Position numbers and translations under genes: made by a program. The notes under the pieces were generated by a model. The model did no database searches and was not told the origin of the DNA. It saw nothing but the letters and a program-made list of their open reading frames with translations. 13,929 bases of DNA from an uncultured Planctomycetaceae bacterium (GTDB taxonomy: Bacteria; Planctomycetota; Planctomycetia; Pirellulales; UBA1268), in NCBI GenBank assembly GCA_903949225.1, contig CAJAYZ010000650.1, forward strand, positions 1 to 13,929. Direction: 5' to 3'. Each line of letters begins with the position of its first letter. Position 1 is the first letter of the stretch. Positions 11,561 through 13,929 of the stretch are shown in pieces.

Positions 11561-13929
11561 TCAGTTGGGCAGCGGCCCTCCCCGGTGCGGCAGGAGCGCT
11601 CCGGCCTCGCGAACAAGATCGAGAAACTCGGCCCTCAAGCCACCGGGATCGGTGCCGAGCGCCCCGGCCGCCGTGGCGGTGACATGGGCAAGCGACGCTT
11701 CCCCACGGTGCGCGCTTTCGCGGAGGAGCATGCCGAACTCGGCGACCGCCGCGGCGAAGCGGAGATTCGTCGAGGCGTTTTCAAACGTCGTGCCGGTGTC
11801 CTCGAGGGGGAACACTCGCTCCTGGCTCGTGTCGCCCGTCGGCTCCTTGTAGCGGAGCTTGAGCGTGAGCAGCTCGCTCGACGCCGGGCCGGCTTCGGCC
11901 GGGGCCTCAGGCTTCGCCGCCACCGTCTCCTTCGGCTGATACTTGAGCGGCTCGTCGATCACCGGGCTCTTGTCAGCTGCGGCGGTGGGGACGATCTCGT
12001 AGAGGGCCGTCACACCGTGGCCGGCGCCGATCTCGCCGGCGTCCTTCGTGTCGTCTTTGAAGTCTTTCGCCGCCATGATCCGGTTCTCATAGCCGAGGAG
12101 CCGGTAGGCGGCGACCTGGGCAGGATTGAACTCCACCTGGATCTTCACATCCTTGGCGATCGTCACCGTGCTCCCGGTGAGCTGCTCGACGAGCACCTTC
12201 CGCGCCTCCCGCGCCCCGTCGATGTAGGCATAGATCCCGTTGCCGTTGTCGGCGAGCTTCTCCATCTTCTCGTCCTGGAGGTTCCCCTGGCCGTAGCCGA
12301 GGACCGTGAGAAACACCCCGCTCGACGCCTTCTGCTTGATCAGCTCGACAAGCGCCGCGTCGTTGGTGACCCCGACATTGAGATCGCCGTCGGTGGCGAG
12401 CACGACCCGATTCGATCCCCCCTTCACAAACGCCTCGGCGGCCTGGGCGTAGGCGAGCTCGATCCCGGCCGAGCCGTTGGTCGATCCGCCGGCGGCGAGG
12501 GCCTCGATCGCTCCCCGGATCCGCGCCTTCTGATCGCCGCTCGTCGGCGCGAGCTTGAGCCCGGCGTCGCCGGCATAGGTGACGATCGCCACCTTGTCGT
12601 TCTCGGTGAGCTGGTCGACGAGCATCGACAGGCTCTGCTTCACCAGCGGCAGCTTGTTGGGCTCGTTCATCGAGCCGGAGACGTCGACGAGGAACACGAG
12701 GCTCGTGCCGGGGCGGGCCGCGGCGGCGATCTCGCGCCCCTTCAATCCCACGCGGACGAGCCGGTGCCCGGCCCGCCACGGGCAGGCCGCCGTCTCGAGC
12801 GACACCGAGAAGGGATCGTCCCCCACAGGCGGCGCGTCGTCGTAGCGGAAGTAGTTGAGCATTTCTTCGAGGCGGACCGCGTCGGCCGGCGGGATTTGGC
12901 GGTCGTGGAGAAACCGACGCACCAGCGCGTAGCTCGCCGTGTCGACGTCGATCGAGAAGGTCGAAAGTGCCTGTTCTTTGTCGGCAGGATTGCGGAAGGC
13001 GTTCTCGACGAACTTTCCGTAGCGCTCCGTGCCAGGCGCGGCTCTGCTGAGTGTGAGCCGATCGACATCCCGCTCCTTAAACCACTTCTCGTCGCGCGCT
13101 TCCTGCGGTTCGTATTGCAGGCCCGGGGCCACAGGGGGCGGGCTAAGCCCCATCGACCCGGCGGCTCGAGAGGGCTGGCCGGGCGGGCCCGGCATCATGC
13201 CCCGGACGCTGCCGCGCCCCCCGCCCCTCGGCGGCGCCTGGCCGTTCTTGCCGAGCGAGATCCCCCCCGCGCCGCTCCCGGGGCCATGAGCGAGTTGGTT
13301 GAGGTCGACAACCTGCTCCCCCTCGGCATCTTGCAGCTGCTTGCTTTCCTCCATCCTCTTGCCCGCCACCGCGCCAGGCGCCGGTCCAGCCGGAGCTGGA
13401 ACAGCAGCAGCCGTAGGCGACGCGGCAGCGCTCTCCTGGGCAGCCAGCTCGGAGAAGCGGTCCGCCGGGCCTACCTCCGTGCCAAACGTGTCGGCCGAAG
13501 CTTCGGCCAATCCGTCAGCCTGGGCGAGAGATTCCGCTTTCGCCACCGGTGCATCGCCGAGGGGGATCGTTTCGCGGAGCATCTCCTCCGTGGGCCGCGC
13601 AGCCTTGGCCAGTTCTTTGGCCACCACGTCTGTCTGTTCGATCGCCGGCCGCGGGGCACGCACCGGCGGGCTTGGCGGATCGAGGGTGACGATGAGCGCG
13701 AGGACGGCCGCGGCCGTGGTGCCGGCGGCGACGAGCATCGGGACAGCCGACAGCGGGCCGCTTGAAAGTTGCGCGAACAGACCGCGGCCAGCGGGCGATC
13801 CCGAGCCCGTCGGCACACGCCCGCCCCCCCGCGGGGCCTTGGCCTTCGCGCCCCGTGTCGCCAGCGCCGCGGTCACGGCCGTGCGAATCGACGGCGATCC
13901 GACCGGCTCCCGAGGCGCGGCCGGTGCCG
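11561..13929 (-). CDS. Membrane-anchored von Willebrand factor A protein, YfbK/DUF3520 type (5' end beyond the window)
   Basis: The stop is at 11561-11563 and the frame is open to the right edge. A GTG at 13874-13876 is a possible start giving 771 residues, but coding-like sequence continues upstream (APAAPREPVGSPSIRTAV), so the gene is probably cut. Numbering from that GTG, a membrane span lies at about 42-64, followed by a long Ala/Pro/Gly-rich linker (about 70-265). A YfbK-type pre-VWA domain covers about 287-385 (ENAFRNPADKEQALSTFSID). The VWA domain starts near 390 with an intact MIDAS DVSGS (Asp398, Ser400, Ser402) and TDGD (Asp496). A C-terminal DUF3520 domain covers about 571-765 (KIQVEFNPAQV, GAGHGVTALYE). 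VWA domains with an intact MIDAS bind Mg2+ and mediate protein contacts; the partner is unknown. It is transcribed towards the operon, so it is probably a separate unit. Confidence 0.88.
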   Translation of the reverse strand, partial: APAAPREPVGSPSIRTAVTAALATRGAKAKAPRGGGRVPTGSGSPAGRGLFAQLSSGPLSAVPMLVAAGTTAAAVLALIVTLDPPSPPVRAPRPAIEQTDVVAKELAKAARPTEEMLRETIPLGDAPVAKAESLAQADGLAEASADTFGTEVGPADRFSELAAQESAAASPTAAAVPAPAGPAPGAVAGKRMEESKQLQDAEGEQVVDLNQLAHGPGSGAGGISLGKNGQAPPRGGGRGSVRGMMPGPPGQPSRAAGSMGLSPPPVAPGLQYEPQEARDEKWFKERDVDRLTLSRAAPGTERYGKFVENAFRNPADKEQALSTFSIDVDTASYALVRRFLHDRQIPPADAVRLEEMLNYFRYDDAPPVGDDPFSVSLETAACPWRAGHRLVRVGLKGREIAAAARPGTSLVFLVDVSGSMNEPNKLPLVKQSLSMLVDQLTENDKVAIVTYAGDAGLKLAPTSGDQKARIRGAIEALAAGGSTNGSAGIELAYAQAAEAFVKGGSNRVVLATDGDLNVGVTNDAALVELIKQKASSGVFLTVLGYGQGNLQDEKMEKLADNGNGIYAYIDGAREARKVLVEQLTGSTVTIAKDVKIQVEFNPAQVAAYRLLGYENRIMAAKDFKDDTKDAGEIGAGHGVTALYEIVPTAAADKSPVIDEPLKYQPKETVAAKPEAPAEAGPASSELLTLKLRYKEPTGDTSQERVFPLEDTGTTFENASTNLRFAAAVAEFGMLLRESAHRGEASLAHVTATAAGALGTDPGGLRAEFLDLVREAGALLPHRGGPLPN

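Noticed and set aside
11585..13765. Plus-strand open frame of 726 codons opposite the VWA gene
   Set aside because: Low-complexity Arg/Leu/Asp-rich translation with no signal peptide or domain; the minus strand has intact VWA and DUF3520 motifs.

Overview
The window is high-GC (roughly two thirds G+C by eye), densely coding DNA from a bacterium, almost certainly a planctomycete. The marker families are largely confined to Planctomycetes and their PVC relatives: a beta-propeller protein with a C-terminal Pirellula/Verrucomicrobium-type haem domain, a protein with PSCyt1, DUF1549 (PSCyt2) and DUF1553 (PSD1) domains, a Tat-exported DUF1501 protein, and a DUF1570-like zinc peptidase. All assignments come from reading translations and motifs; no database search was run.

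Region 1 (11-2647, plus strand) is a compact modABC set: a lipoprotein molybdate/tungstate-binding protein, a permease with a probable TTG start, and an ATPase with a C-terminal TOBE/Mop region. modB and modC overlap by four bases (ATGA). Together they form an importer for molybdate, or possibly tungstate, to supply molybdenum-cofactor synthesis. No modE-like regulator is in the window.

Region 2 (2648-2792) is a 145-base gap with a weak promoter candidate. Region 3 (2793-11545, plus strand) holds five genes with gaps of -20, 31, 52 and -1 bases, so it is very probably one operon. In order they encode the beta-propeller cytochrome, the PSCyt1/DUF1549/DUF1553 cytochrome, the DUF1501 protein, a zinc metallopeptidase fused to a PA-IL (LecA)-like beta-sandwich, and a small lipoprotein with several Cys and His residues. 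All five have export signals, so the products act outside the cytoplasmic membrane. Three carry beta-sandwich modules that resemble sugar-binding folds, and the two cytochrome genes share a clearly homologous one. The inferred role is binding and oxidative or hydrolytic processing of a complex extracellular polymer, probably a polysaccharide or glycoconjugate; the substrate cannot be read from the sequence.

Region 4 (11561-13929, minus strand) is a membrane-anchored von Willebrand factor A protein of the YfbK/DUF3520 type. It converges on region 3 with only 15 bases between stop codons, and its reading frame stays open to the right edge, so its 5' end is probably outside the window.

I saw no tRNA, rRNA, CRISPR array, insertion sequence, integrase, attachment site or convincing intrinsic terminator.
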